Below, piece by piece: positions 26,177 through 36,056 of a stretch of 64,000 bases of DNA; position 1 is the first letter of the stretch; every line of letters starts with the position of its first letter. The notes under the pieces are model-generated. The model had not been told where the DNA came from, ran no database searches, and saw only the letters and a program-made list of their open reading frames with translations. Origin of the DNA: Micromonospora violae (GTDB lineage: Bacteria > Actinomycetota > Actinomycetes > Mycobacteriales > Micromonosporaceae); contig NZ_SHKK01000001.1 of NCBI RefSeq assembly GCF_004217135.1, positions 5,022,001 through 5,086,000 on the forward strand. The letters run 5' to 3'. Made by a program: the position numbers and the translations under genes.

Positions 26177-29017
26177 CTAGGCGCGTTCGGTTCTTGTGGC
26201 GGGGTGGCGGTCGGGGTCGGCGGGAAGGCGCGGGGTTGGTTGGGACAGGCTGGTGCCGAACCGGGTCGAGTCCGCCGCCAGATCCGGGTGTTCCACGTCC
26301 AGGGCCAGCGCCGCGGCCTCGTCCAGCCCCAGTTCGGCACCCTCGCCGTACGCGTCGTCGAAGGCCGCGTCGCCCAGCGCCGCGCGCAACTCCGCCTGCT
26401 GTTCCGCCCAGTAACCGCCGTAGATCCCCGGGGTGGCGCGCATGCTCGCCCGGGTGGCCTGCGCCGCGCCGAAGAGTCGAGCCGCGGTCAGCCGCTCCCC
26501 GCCGATCGCGCAGCGCACCGCGATCGCGTTCAAGGTGTCGCACGCCCGACCGTGGTAGCCGTGGCCCATCCGGGAGCGCAGCGCCACCAGCAGATGCTCG
26601 TGTGCGGCGATCACGTCACCTCGGGCCAACGCGACCATCCCGAGCAGCATGTCCACCGAACGCCGACCCCGCTCCGCGGGCCGGGCCGCCTCGACCGGAC
26701 GTACCGCGCCCAGCAGCTCTGCCGCCTCCTCCAGGGCACCCCGCCGCCAGAGCAGCTCGGCCAGGCTGAACACCGCGAACAGCGCCTCGCCGACCACGTC
26801 CTGCCCGTGTGCCCAGTCGATGACCTCCCGGCACACCCGCTCGGCCTCGACGAACTGCCCCATGTCCACCAGCGGCGCGGCCCTGCCGGCGAGCACCCGG
26901 GCCAGCAACCCGGCGTCACCGGCCTGTCGGGCCGCCGCCTCGGCCCGCTGGGAGTAGCGCAGCTCCTCCGCGAACTCGCCGTCGGCGCCGGCGTGCAGCG
27001 AATGCATGTGGTACGCCGCCGCCAGCTCCGCCTCCGGGATCCGCTCCCCCGTCTCCGCGATCCGCCCGTACAGCCGAAACAGCCACAGCCGCCCCTCCCG
27101 GGCCAGGCCCCGCTCCAACCACCACTGGTCCAGCCCGCCCGCCAGACCGAGACCGGCGCGGGCGCTGCCGCCGGTGGCGCACCACCGCAGCGCGGCGCGC
27201 AGCTCCCCGGCCAGGGGGTCGAGGGCGTACAGCGACAGCGTCACCGGCCGGCCGTCCGGGCCCAGGTGGGCCCGGTCCAGGGCGTGCGCCGACCAGGCCA
27301 CGTGCCGGTCCCGAGCGGCCTGCTCCTCACCCGCCTCGGCCAACCGCCGCGCCGCGTACGCCCGGATGGGGTCGAGCATCCGGTAGGTGCTGCCGGCGGC
27401 ACGCGGCTCGGCCAGCACCATCGACTTGTCCACCAGGACCGAGAGCGGGTCCAGCGGATCGTCACCCAACAGCCACTCCACCGTGGCCAGATCCACCGGG
27501 CCGGCGAAGACCGCCAACCAGCGCAGCAGGCGGGCCGCCCGCGGCCCCAACGTCCGGTACGACCAGGTGACGGTCGCCTGCATGGTCAGGTGCCGTTCGG
27601 TGGCCGAGCGCTGCACCGCCCGACTCGCCGGGGTGGGCGGCGATGCCCCGGCCGCCGCCGCGACCAGGTCCACGGTGTCCTGCTGGTTGCCGGACCAGCC
27701 CCGCTCCACCGGCGGCGGATCCGGGTCCTCCCGGCCGGCGTCCAGGGTGCCCAGGACATCGTCCAGCCGCTCGGCGAGCTGACCAACGGAGAGCACCCGC
27801 AGCCGGGCGGCGGCCAACTCGATGGCCAACGGCAGGCCGTCCAGCCGCTGCACGACCCGGCGCAGATCGGCGGACTCGGCCGGGTCCGGCTGCCGACCAC
27901 CACGCGCCGCCGCCGTACGGTCCAGCAACAGCGCCACCGCGTCGCTCTCCACACCATCCGGGCGCGGGTCGACCGAGAGCGGCGGAATCCGCCACACCAC
28001 CTCGCCGGGCAGGCTGAACGACTCGCGACTGGTCGCTAGCACCCGCACGCCACCCCCGCCGGACAGCAACCGCGCGATCACCTCCGCGCAGGCCGCCGGT
28101 TGGGTGTCGCAGGTGTCCAGTACGACCAGCATCCGGCGGCCGGCCGCGTACTCGACAAGGGTGTCCAGCATCGGTCGGCCGGGCTCGGGTCGCAGGCCGA
28201 GCACGGCGGCGATGGCGAACGCCACCAGCCCCGGGTCGGTCACCGAGGCGATGTCGACGAACCAGACCCCGTCCGGGTACGCCTCGACAACTCCGCTGGC
28301 CAACTCCACGGCGAGCCGGGTCTTGCCCGCGCCGCCCGCGCCCAGCACGGTGACCAGGCGGTGCTGGCGTACCAGCAGGTCCAGCTCGATGCGCTCGGCC
28401 TGCCGGCCAACGAAGGAGGTCACCTGGGTGGGCAGGTTGTGCGCCACGGCGTCGGCGGTGCGGGGTCGCGGGAACTGCCGCTCCAGACCGGGTGCGACCA
28501 GTTGGAACAGCCGCTCCCGGTCGTCGAAGCCGCGCAGGCGGTGCAGGCCCAGGTCGAGCAGTGTCGCACCCGGTGGCAGCGGCTCGGCGCGACGTGCGGT
28601 CGACGCCGTGCAGAGCACCTGTCCGCCGTGCGCGGCGGCGGCAACTCGGGCGGCCCGGTGCACCTCGGGGCTGGCGTACTCGCCGTCGCGTGGCTCGGCG
28701 TAGCCGGTGTGCAACCCCATCCGCACCCGGGGAGTGGCTTCGGAGGTGGGCCAGTCGTGGCTGCGCAGGGCCCGCTGGGCGGTCAGGCAGGCGGTGAGCG
28801 CCGCGGTCGCGTCCTCGAAGGCCAGAAAGAACGAGTCGCCCTCGGTCAGCAGCTCCGCGCCGCCCGTGCTGGCCAGCGTGCGACGCAGCAGCCGTCGATG
28901 CTCGGCGAGAACCGGACGGTAGTCCGGGCCGAGCAGCTGGGCCAGCCGAGTCGAACCCTCGATATCGGTGAACACGAAGGTCACCCAACCGCTCGGGAGC
29001 TGGATCCGTGGCGACAT
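26177..29017 (-). CDS. Cyclase-homology / NB-ARC ATPase / TPR regulatory protein
   Basis: A 946-aa cytoplasmic regulator. I chose the ATG at 29017, preceded by GGAGG 8 nt upstream, over the one at 29077. A class III nucleotide-cyclase domain begins VTFVFTDIEGSTRL, with metal Asp18 and Asp61 (TEGDSFFLAF). The VNxAAR motif reads VHRAARV, with His for the transition-state Asn, so cyclase activity may be lost. An NB-ARC-like ATPase follows (LGAGGAGKTRLAVELA, RMLVVLDTCDTQPA, GLPLAIELAAARL) and a long TPR-like end. There is no LuxR DNA-binding domain, unlike many relatives. The output is unknown. Confidence 0.83.
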   Translation of the reverse strand: MSPRIQLPSGWVTFVFTDIEGSTRLAQLLGPDYRPVLAEHRRLLRRTLASTGGAELLTEGDSFFLAFEDATAALTACLTAQRALRSHDWPTSEATPRVRMGLHTGYAEPRDGEYASPEVHRAARVAAAAHGGQVLCTASTARRAEPLPPGATLLDLGLHRLRGFDDRERLFQLVAPGLERQFPRPRTADAVAHNLPTQVTSFVGRQAERIELDLLVRQHRLVTVLGAGGAGKTRLAVELASGVVEAYPDGVWFVDIASVTDPGLVAFAIAAVLGLRPEPGRPMLDTLVEYAAGRRMLVVLDTCDTQPAACAEVIARLLSGGGGVRVLATSRESFSLPGEVVWRIPPLSVDPRPDGVESDAVALLLDRTAAARGGRQPDPAESADLRRVVQRLDGLPLAIELAAARLRVLSVGQLAERLDDVLGTLDAGREDPDPPPVERGWSGNQQDTVDLVAAAAGASPPTPASRAVQRSATERHLTMQATVTWSYRTLGPRAARLLRWLAVFAGPVDLATVEWLLGDDPLDPLSVLVDKSMVLAEPRAAGSTYRMLDPIRAYAARRLAEAGEEQAARDRHVAWSAHALDRAHLGPDGRPVTLSLYALDPLAGELRAALRWCATGGSARAGLGLAGGLDQWWLERGLAREGRLWLFRLYGRIAETGERIPEAELAAAYHMHSLHAGADGEFAEELRYSQRAEAAARQAGDAGLLARVLAGRAAPLVDMGQFVEAERVCREVIDWAHGQDVVGEALFAVFSLAELLWRRGALEEAAELLGAVRPVEAARPAERGRRSVDMLLGMVALARGDVIAAHEHLLVALRSRMGHGYHGRACDTLNAIAVRCAIGGERLTAARLFGAAQATRASMRATPGIYGGYWAEQQAELRAALGDAAFDDAYGEGAELGLDEAAALALDVEHPDLAADSTRFGTSLSQPTPRLPADPDRHPATRTERA

Positions 29018-29170
29018 GCGAGGAACCTCCGCCCGTGACGTCGGGTTCATGCTGCCTGAGTCCGAACGATCACGCATCGTGAGAACGGTCGGGCAAGTGC
29101 CGCCTCAACGTGCCACTCGGACCCCCGCCCGGCAAGGTCAGCCCACCCGGGCGGCGGCTTGTCGGCCCGA

Positions 29171-29374
29171 TCAGCAGCCGCAGGCACCGCCGCAGCACCC
29201 ACCACCGGCGGGTGCCGGGGCACCACCCCGGCCGGTGACCGCGACCGCGGAAAGAAGCTTGACCGTGTCGGCGTGTCCCTGTGGGCAGTTGGCCGGCTCA
29301 CCGGCCGCCGCCATCGAACGGTTGACCTCGAAGGTGTCGCCGCAGGCGCGGCAGCGGAACTCGTACCGGGGCAT
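29171..29374 (-). CDS. FmdB-family zinc-ribbon protein
   Basis: A 67-aa protein starting MPRYEFRCRACGDTFEV, with a CxxC pair (Cys8/Cys11) and a second CPQGH knuckle: a zinc ribbon of the FmdB/regulatory type. The end is a Gly/Cys string (GGGCCGGACGC) common in this actinobacterial group. The frame extends upstream, but the ATG at 29374 fits the family start. Only 36 bp separate it from the divergent transglycosylase gene, so their promoters must overlap or lie in coding DNA. Function is unknown. Confidence 0.85.
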   Translation of the reverse strand: MPRYEFRCRACGDTFEVNRSMAAAGEPANCPQGHADTVKLLSAVAVTGRGGAPAPAGGGCCGGACGC

Positions 29375-29410
29375 GCACCCAGGGTACGTGGATCTGACGT
29401 TCGGCGGAGC

Positions 29411-30793
29411 ATGGGTGATACTCGACGGGTGGTGGACGGCGAGGACGACACGCGTGTGCAACCGTTACGACCGGCCGCGCCGCTGGACGGGCCGCTCGAA
29501 GGCTCGGGGGCCGCGCCCGACCCGGCGCGCAAGGTTCCCCGGCCCCGCCGCCCATGGCTGAGTGGGCGTTCGGCGAACACACCAACCCCACCAGCGGAGA
29601 CCGCCAAGGTCGAGGCACCCAAAGCCGAGGCACCCCGGGCTGACGCCACCACGACCGACGCCACCGCGACCGACGCCGCGAAGGGCGAGGGCCCGACGGC
29701 GGACGGCGACGCCAGTGGCGTGGCCACGCCGAAGCCGGCCGACGGATCAGGCGCCGACGCGCCGGCTGACTCCGCGAAGGCCGCCGCCGTGGCCGCCGAT
29801 CCGGCGAAGACCACTGTGGATGAGCTGTCGGCCGTGTCGGCGTCCGACCCGGCCCGTCGGCGGCGGGTGCAGTTCGCGCACGCGGTGCGTCTGTCGCCGG
29901 GCCGGGCAGCGGCCTCCGCGGCCCGAGCGACCCGCGCCTGGTCCCGCCGGCCGAGTGGTCGACTGACCCTGCCCGGGGTCTTCCTGCTGGCCCTGGTAGC
30001 CGCGACCGCCGCGGCGGGAGCAGTGCTCGTACCGGCTACGGTCCGCGCACCACGCCCGGTCGCGGTCGACGCCTCGGCCGCGCCGCCCGGGGTCACGCCG
30101 TCGGGGGTGCCGTCCGGCCTGCCCACCGGGCCGCTGCCCACCGGGCCGCTGCCGACCCTCCCGCTGCCCACCGGCGGGTTGCCCGGCAACGGACTGCCGA
30201 CCGGGTCGGTGGTCGGTGGTCGGCCGTCGGACGCCCTGGCCGGCTGGGCGCAGCAGGTCGGCGCCAAGGTCGGCATCCCCCCGGTCGCCATGCAGGCGTA
30301 CGGCTACGCCGAGCTGGTACTCGCCCAGACCAACCGCAGCTGTGCGCTGAGCTGGACCACGCTGGCCGCGATCGGTCAGGTCGAATCGGGACACGGCTCG
30401 GCCAACGGCGCGCGGTTGGGGCAGGACGGCAAGGCGCTGCCCCCCATCATCGGGCTGCCGTTGGACGGGAAGGGTGGTCGGATGCGGATCATCGACACCG
30501 ACCGTGGCGCGCTCGACGGCGACCCTATCCTCGACCGCGCCATCGGGCCGATGCAGTTCATCCCGACCACCTGGCAGGAGATCGGCGCGGACGCCGACAA
30601 CGACGGTCGCAAGGACCCCCACGATCTGGACGACGCCGCCCTGGCAGCGGGAAACTACCTCTGCAAGGGCGGCCGGAATCTGAGCATTCCGGGCGACTGG
30701 TGGAACGCGATCCTCTCCTACAACGACGTGCGGCGGTACGCCCAGGACGTCTACGACACCGCGAACCGGTACGGACGGGCCAGTCGGTCGTGA
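29411..30793 (+). CDS. Membrane-anchored lytic transglycosylase (SLT/MltB-like)
   Basis: About 460 aa. The N-terminal ~165 residues are disordered, rich in Ala, Asp, Lys and Pro. Then come a membrane anchor (LPGVFLLALVAATAAAGAVL) and a Pro/Gly/Leu repeat region (TGPLPTGPLPTLPLPTGGLP). The C-terminal domain (last ~180) is a transglycosylase: TLAAIGQVESGHGSANGARL holds the catalytic Glu, followed by RAIGPMQFIPTTWQEIGADA and ILSYNDVRRYAQDVYD. It would cleave peptidoglycan glycan strands outside the membrane. The start is uncertain: the ATG at 29411 has GGAG too close, and GTG codons at 29429 and 29453 are possible. Confidence 0.85.
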   Translation: MGDTRRVVDGEDDTRVQPLRPAAPLDGPLEGSGAAPDPARKVPRPRRPWLSGRSANTPTPPAETAKVEAPKAEAPRADATTTDATATDAAKGEGPTADGDASGVATPKPADGSGADAPADSAKAAAVAADPAKTTVDELSAVSASDPARRRRVQFAHAVRLSPGRAAASAARATRAWSRRPSGRLTLPGVFLLALVAATAAAGAVLVPATVRAPRPVAVDASAAPPGVTPSGVPSGLPTGPLPTGPLPTLPLPTGGLPGNGLPTGSVVGGRPSDALAGWAQQVGAKVGIPPVAMQAYGYAELVLAQTNRSCALSWTTLAAIGQVESGHGSANGARLGQDGKALPPIIGLPLDGKGGRMRIIDTDRGALDGDPILDRAIGPMQFIPTTWQEIGADADNDGRKDPHDLDDAALAAGNYLCKGGRNLSIPGDWWNAILSYNDVRRYAQDVYDTANRYGRASRS

Positions 30794-30865
30794 AGTGATC
30801 GTCTCGATACGTTGGAGAACTGGACACTTCCCCCGGGCCTCTGTTAGCGGCAAGCTAGACGGGTG

Positions 30866-31882
30866 ATGGTGCGCGAGTGGGACCCCAGGACCGCGTCGTC
30901 CGCCGAGATCGCGTCGCTGCTGGCCACGCTGAACGCGGTCCTGGCGGCCGATCTACCGCAGGATCCGCCCTGGCGGGAGACGTCGATGCGCGAATACCTC
31001 GCCGAGGTGATGCCTGGCGAGCGGCGGATCTCCTGGATCGCCCAGGCCGAGCCGACCGCCCCGGGTGAGACGGGCGCGGTGCTCGGCCAGGTGCATGTGC
31101 TCCTGCTCGGTGACATCGGCGTGCTCGAGGTGCTGGTGCACCCGTCCGCCCGGCGCAGCGGTCTCGGCCGTGACCTGGTGTTGCGGGCCGCTCGCCGGGT
31201 CTACCAGGAGGGCTTCCAGTCGATCGGGGTCGAGGTCGTCGGCGACACGCCCGCCGTCGGGTTCTACGAGTCGCTCGGCTTCACCCGGGAGTACGTGGAG
31301 ACGCGCAGCGTGCTCGACCTGACCGCGGTGGACTGGGCCGAGCTGGCCGAGATGGCCACCGGCGTCGGGTCGGGCTACCAGCTGGAGTTCTTCCCGGGCG
31401 GGCCGCCGGATGACCTGATCGAGGCGTACGCGCGGGCCAAGGCCGAGGTGCGCGACGTCGACGACGGCGAGTTGCGCCCCAGCTCCTACGACCCGGAGCG
31501 GCTGCGTGACAGCCTCGACACGCTGCACCGACGGGGCATGAAGCCGTACATCGTGCTCGCCCGGCACGAGCAGAGCGGCGAGGTGGCCGGCCTGACCGAG
31601 GTGGTGGTGCCGGCGCAGCACCCGACCCGCGCCGACCAGTACGACACGATCGTCGCGCAGGATCACCGGGGCTACGGCATCGATCGGGCGATCAAGGCCC
31701 GGATGCTGCTGGAGCTGCGCTCGGCCGAGCCGGAGCTGATCGAGGTGCAGACCTGGAACGCGCAGGCCAACGAGGCGATGCTGAAGGTCAACGCGGAGTT
31801 GGGCTACCGCCCCGACCGGGACTGGTGCGAATACAGCGTCGACGTCGCTGAGCTGGTGCACCGCCTCGATCCGCCGCGCTGA
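30866..31882 (+). CDS. Tandem GNAT acetyltransferase
   Basis: A 338-aa protein of two GNAT folds. The first has IGVLEVLVHPSARRSGLGRD (acetyl-CoA loop) and SIGVEVVGDTPAVGFYESLG. The second ends with TIVAQDHRGYGIDRAIKARM and IEVQTWNAQANEAMLKVNAE, then LGYRPDRDWCEYSV. The two-domain layout resembles mycothiol synthase and related enzymes, but the sequence does not identify it as MshD. Start is the ATG at 30866, or the GTG just before it at 30863. It follows the transglycosylase by ~70 bp. Confidence 0.85.
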   Translation: MVREWDPRTASSAEIASLLATLNAVLAADLPQDPPWRETSMREYLAEVMPGERRISWIAQAEPTAPGETGAVLGQVHVLLLGDIGVLEVLVHPSARRSGLGRDLVLRAARRVYQEGFQSIGVEVVGDTPAVGFYESLGFTREYVETRSVLDLTAVDWAELAEMATGVGSGYQLEFFPGGPPDDLIEAYARAKAEVRDVDDGELRPSSYDPERLRDSLDTLHRRGMKPYIVLARHEQSGEVAGLTEVVVPAQHPTRADQYDTIVAQDHRGYGIDRAIKARMLLELRSAEPELIEVQTWNAQANEAMLKVNAELGYRPDRDWCEYSVDVAELVHRLDPPR

Positions 31883-31973
31883 GGAATTCACGAAACTGTC
31901 CACTAGGGGATGGACGGTGGCCAGTCGCGCACCTTAACGTGCGTTGACCCCGTCCACCCATCGTGGAGGCCCT

Positions 31974-34900
31974 ATGCGCCCGCGCCGTTCCACCGCCGCG
32001 CTCGCGATCGCCACCGCCGCCGTGACCATCACGGCGCTCGGCGTCGCACCCACCGCGGCCAGCGCCGCGCCCACCGACCTGTTCATCTCGGAGTACGTCG
32101 AGGGTTCGTCGAACAACAAGGCGATCGAGCTGTTCAACGGCACGGGCGCCGCCGTCGACCTGGCCGGTGGCGGCTACCAGTTGCAGCTCTACTTCAACGG
32201 CTCCACCACGGCCACCACGATCGCCCTGACCGGCAGCGTGGCCGCTGGCGACGCGTTCGTGTTCGCCAGCGCATCGGCCGGGGCGGCCATCCTCGCCCAG
32301 GCCGACCAGACCACCGGGGCGAGCCTCTTCAACGGTGACGACGCGATCGTGCTGCGCCGGGGCACCACCGTGCTCGACTCGATCGGCCAGGTCGGCGTCG
32401 ACCCGGGCACCGAGTGGGGTGCCGGCGTCACCAGCACCGCGGACAACACCCTGCGCCGGCTGCCGAGCGTGGCCGCAGGTGACACCGACCCGTCGGACGC
32501 GTTCGACCCCGCCGCCCAGTGGGCCGGTTTCCCCGTCGACACGTTCGACGGGCTGGGCGCGCACACCATGGACGGCGGTGGCCCGGTCGACGTGCCGGCC
32601 ACGCTGACCTGTGGTGGGCCGCTGGTCACCGCCGCCGGCACGGCCACCAGCCGGGAGGTGACCGCCACCGATCCCGACGACACCATCGTCGACCTGGCGG
32701 TGACCGGGGTCAGCCCGAGCCCGACCTCCGGCTCGATCACCCGTACCGCGTTCACCCCGGCCGACGGGGTGGGCGGCACCGCCAGCGCCACGGTCGGCGT
32801 GAGCGCCGACCTCACCGCCGGGGCGTACACCGTCACCCTCACCGCGACCGACGCGGGCGGTGGCACCGCCAGCTGCGCGCTCGCCGTGCAGGTGACCCGG
32901 GAGCTGACCGTCGGCGAGGTGCAGGGTCCGACCACCGACGCCGAGTCCGGTCCGACGGACCGGTCACCGCTCGCACCGGCGAGCGGCAACGGCACGAGCA
33001 GCACGCTGTACGACGTACGCGGCGTGATCACCCAGTTGACCCTGGCCCGCACCTCGGCCGGGGCGGACCAGCACGGGTTCTTCCTCCAGAGCCGCGTTGG
33101 TGACACCGACGGCGACCCGACCAGCTCCGACGGCATCTTCGTATTCATGGGCGCGTTCACCTCGCTGATCGGCGGTTACGTGCCGACGGTCGGTGACGAG
33201 GTCGTCCTGCGGGCCCGCGTGTCGGAGTACTACAACTTCACCCAGCTCTCCGGGGCGTCACTGGTCCGCCGGATCGCTGGCGACCTGGACGTGGAGACCG
33301 CCGTCGCGGTGACCGACGCGGTGCCGCCAGCCGTGCTGGCCGACGCGCAGCGCTTCTGGGAGCGGCACGAGGGCTCCCGGATGCGGGTACGCGCGGGCAG
33401 CGGCGCGGTGAGCGGCCGGGACGTCTTCTCCTCCACCGCCGACGCGGAACTGTGGGTGGTCGACCGCGACGATCCGCTGCTGGACCGCGCCGACCCGTAC
33501 TCCCGGCGGGTCTTCCGCGATTCGCACCCGTTGGACAACGACCCGACCCGCCGCTTCGACGACGGCAACGGCCAGCGGACGCTGCTCGGCAGCATGGGTG
33601 TGAAGGCCACCGCCGGGGACAGCGCCGCGCTGCTCCCGCCCGCGCACACCTTCGACACGCTGCGGGCGGACGCGGTGGGCGGGGTCTACTACTCGTTCGA
33701 GAAGTACGGCGTCCAGGTGGAGCGGGCGGAGTTCGCCGCCGGGGCCGACCCGTCGAAGAACAACCCGCCCAAGCCGGCCGACCGGTCGCAGGAGGTGGCC
33801 GTCGCCACCTACAACGTGGAGAACCTGTACGACTACCGCGACGACCCGTTCGACGGCTGCGACTTCACCGGTAACGCCGGCTGCGTGGGCGTCAACCCGC
33901 CGTTCGACTACGTCCCGAGCAGCGAGGCGGAGTACCGCGAGCAGTTGGCGGCGCTCGCCGACCAGATCGTCAAGGACCTGCACGCACCGGATCTGATCCT
34001 GGTGCAGGAGGCGGAGGACCAGGACATCTGCACGGTCTCCGGGGCCGCGCTGAGCTGCGGTGACAGCAACAACGCCGATGGCGCTCCGGACACCATCCAG
34101 GAGTTGGCGCTCGCGGTGGCGACGGCCGGTGGGCCGGCGTACGCCGCCGCCTATGACCGGACCGGCGCGGACGCCCGCGGTATCACCGCAGCCTTCCTGT
34201 ACCGCACCGACCGGGTGTCGCTGGCGGCCGCGACGGCGGACGACCCCGTGCTGGGCTCGGCACCGACCGTCCAGTACCGGGCCGCAGGGTTGCCGTCCAA
34301 CACCGACGTGCAGAACCCGAAGGCCCTCAACGCGGTGTTGCCGGCGGATGTGGACACCTCGACCGGTCGGGACGGCACCAACGTCTTCACCCGTGCCCCG
34401 CAGCTGGGCAAGTTCAGCGTGGCCGCGACACCCGGCTCGACCGAACGGTTCACGCTGTACGTGCTCAGCAACCACTACTCGTCCGGTCCGGACAGCCGGG
34501 TCGGGCAGCGGCGGGAGCAGGCGCGCTACGGCGCGGCGATCGTCACCGCGATCGAGGCGGCCGACCAGAACGCCCGGGTGGTCTACGGCGGGGACCTGAA
34601 CGTCTTCCCCCGCCCGGACGACCCCGTCGCGACGGGCAGTCAGCCCACGCCGTCGGATCAGCTCGCCCCGCTGTACGAGGCGGGCCTGCGCAACCTGTGG
34701 GACGACCTCGTCGCGGACGTGCCGGCGTCGGCCTACTCGTACAGTTTCGAGGGGCAGGCGCAGACACTGGACCACCTGTTCGTCAACGACGCGTTCTACG
34801 CCGACCTGGTGCAGGTACGGGCGGCGCACATCAACGCCGACTGGCCGGCCGAGTTCGGCGGTGACGGGTCCCGGGGTTCCAGTGACCACGACCCGCAGGT

Positions 34901-35252
34901 GGCCCGGTTCCGGTCCCGCGCGTCGTTGACCGTGGCCGACGCGACGGTGACCGAGGGCAACCAGGGCACCAAGCAGCTCACGTTCAGCGCGACCGTCTCC
35001 CGACCGCTGTCCCAGCCGGTGCTGGTCTGCGCCGCCACCGTCGGCCTCACCGCGCACGCGGGCTCGGATTTCGACCCGTACGCCGGCTGCAAGGTGCTGC
35101 CCGCCGGGCAGACGTCGGTGGCGTTCCCGGTGACGGTGCGCGGTGACCGCAAGCGGGAGGCGGACGAGAAGCTGACGCTGCTGGTGGCCGGAGTGCCCGG
35201 CCTTCGGCTGGCCGACCCGCTCGCGACCGGGACGATCACCAACGACGACTGA
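31974..35252 (+). CDS. Secreted ExeM/NucH-type endonuclease with LTD and Calx-beta domains
   Basis: A 1092-aa exported nuclease. GGAGG lies 5 nt before the ATG, and a signal peptide ends near TAASA-APT. Domains: a lamin-tail domain (DLFISEYVEGSSNNKAIELF, then GDDAIVLRRG) at ~35-165, an Ig-like stretch (~190-300), an OB-like region, and an endonuclease/exonuclease/phosphatase domain (VAVATYNVENLYDYRDD, LILVQEAED, YGGDLNVF, SSDHDPQVARF). A Calx-beta-like domain ends it (TVTEGNQGTKQLTFSATVSR). It probably degrades extracellular DNA for nutrients or biofilm turnover. It ends at a strong hairpin. Confidence 0.92.
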   Translation: MRPRRSTAALAIATAAVTITALGVAPTAASAAPTDLFISEYVEGSSNNKAIELFNGTGAAVDLAGGGYQLQLYFNGSTTATTIALTGSVAAGDAFVFASASAGAAILAQADQTTGASLFNGDDAIVLRRGTTVLDSIGQVGVDPGTEWGAGVTSTADNTLRRLPSVAAGDTDPSDAFDPAAQWAGFPVDTFDGLGAHTMDGGGPVDVPATLTCGGPLVTAAGTATSREVTATDPDDTIVDLAVTGVSPSPTSGSITRTAFTPADGVGGTASATVGVSADLTAGAYTVTLTATDAGGGTASCALAVQVTRELTVGEVQGPTTDAESGPTDRSPLAPASGNGTSSTLYDVRGVITQLTLARTSAGADQHGFFLQSRVGDTDGDPTSSDGIFVFMGAFTSLIGGYVPTVGDEVVLRARVSEYYNFTQLSGASLVRRIAGDLDVETAVAVTDAVPPAVLADAQRFWERHEGSRMRVRAGSGAVSGRDVFSSTADAELWVVDRDDPLLDRADPYSRRVFRDSHPLDNDPTRRFDDGNGQRTLLGSMGVKATAGDSAALLPPAHTFDTLRADAVGGVYYSFEKYGVQVERAEFAAGADPSKNNPPKPADRSQEVAVATYNVENLYDYRDDPFDGCDFTGNAGCVGVNPPFDYVPSSEAEYREQLAALADQIVKDLHAPDLILVQEAEDQDICTVSGAALSCGDSNNADGAPDTIQELALAVATAGGPAYAAAYDRTGADARGITAAFLYRTDRVSLAAATADDPVLGSAPTVQYRAAGLPSNTDVQNPKALNAVLPADVDTSTGRDGTNVFTRAPQLGKFSVAATPGSTERFTLYVLSNHYSSGPDSRVGQRREQARYGAAIVTAIEAADQNARVVYGGDLNVFPRPDDPVATGSQPTPSDQLAPLYEAGLRNLWDDLVADVPASAYSYSFEGQAQTLDHLFVNDAFYADLVQVRAAHINADWPAEFGGDGSRGSSDHDPQVARFRSRASLTVADATVTEGNQGTKQLTFSATVSRPLSQPVLVCAATVGLTAHAGSDFDPYAGCKVLPAGQTSVAFPVTVRGDRKREADEKLTLLVAGVPGLRLADPLATGTITNDD

Positions 35253-35267
35253 TCCTGGAATGTGGTC

Positions 35268-35310
35268 GACGACGGCCCGCCGAACCCACCGGGGACGGCG
35301 GGCCGTCGTC
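35268..35310. terminator. Bidirectional hairpin, nuclease / HTH gap
   Basis: GACGACGGCCCGCCG (35268-35282) pairs 15/15 with 35296-35310 across a 13-nt loop, in the 67-bp gap between converging genes. Confidence 0.88.
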
Positions 35311-35319
35311 CGTCCTGCG

Positions 35320-35865
35320 TCAGCGGTAGCGCCAGACCTGTGGGGGCGGCGGATCGCCCCGGTGCTTGGCCACCCGCACCTCCCATTGGCTGCGCCGACG
35401 CATCGCGTCCCGGACCTCCCGATTGCGGTAGAACGTCTCGGGCGGGCGGGCCAGCCCGTAAATGTCCGCCCACCATTCCCCCGGCCGGGGGTCGAGGATG
35501 GTGTCCAGGTGCGACGGGTAGCGACGCCCGGCGCCGTCGCGCGTGTCCTCCCAGTCCCGCATCGGCCTGAGCACCCGGCCGAACTCGTCGACGACGGCCA
35601 GCCGACATCCGGCGGCCCCGACGATCCGGCGGAGCATCTCGATGCTCGGCACCGTGCGACCGGCCTCGATGCGGCCGATGGTCGCATGGTGCGCGCTCGC
35701 TAGCCGGGCCAGCTCACGTTGGCTCAGGTCGGCGTGGCGACGGACCGCCCGGACGATGCCGACGACCGGCCACGGTTTGGTGGAGGGCTCGCTGGGGCTC
35801 GGACCGTCGGAGATCCAACCGTCGGTGCTGGCTCCCGGATCCGGGGGTGTCGGTGAGTCGTCCAT
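35320..35865 (-). CDS. XRE-type helix-turn-helix regulator
   Basis: A 181-aa protein. After a Pro/Ser/Asp-rich start, the HTH covers ~36-92: VVGIVRAVRRHADLSQRELA, then LASAHHATIGRIEAGRTVPS. The rest is a conserved tail (LAVVDEFGRVLRPMRDWEDT, PGEWWADIYGLARPPETFYR, RSQWEVRVAKHRGD) common to a group of actinobacterial regulators. It resembles antitoxin-like HTH proteins, but no toxin gene adjoins. I use the ATG at 35865; the ribosome site is weak. Confidence 0.8.
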   Translation of the reverse strand: MDDSPTPPDPGASTDGWISDGPSPSEPSTKPWPVVGIVRAVRRHADLSQRELARLASAHHATIGRIEAGRTVPSIEMLRRIVGAAGCRLAVVDEFGRVLRPMRDWEDTRDGAGRRYPSHLDTILDPRPGEWWADIYGLARPPETFYRNREVRDAMRRRSQWEVRVAKHRGDPPPPQVWRYR

Positions 35866-36056
35866 GCCGCCACCGTCCCGGCTCGCCCCGTTCCTCGCAG
35901 CCCCGTTCGGCTGGCCTGTGGACAACGGAAGGGCCTGTGGACAACCGGGTGCCTGCGCGGCAGGGCAGGGTGGCTTCCGCCCGGACGGCAGAACCATGGG
36001 CGTTGAGCAGCACGTCCTCAGCGTGAACGGAGCAGGGACCCAACCCCCAACCCATC

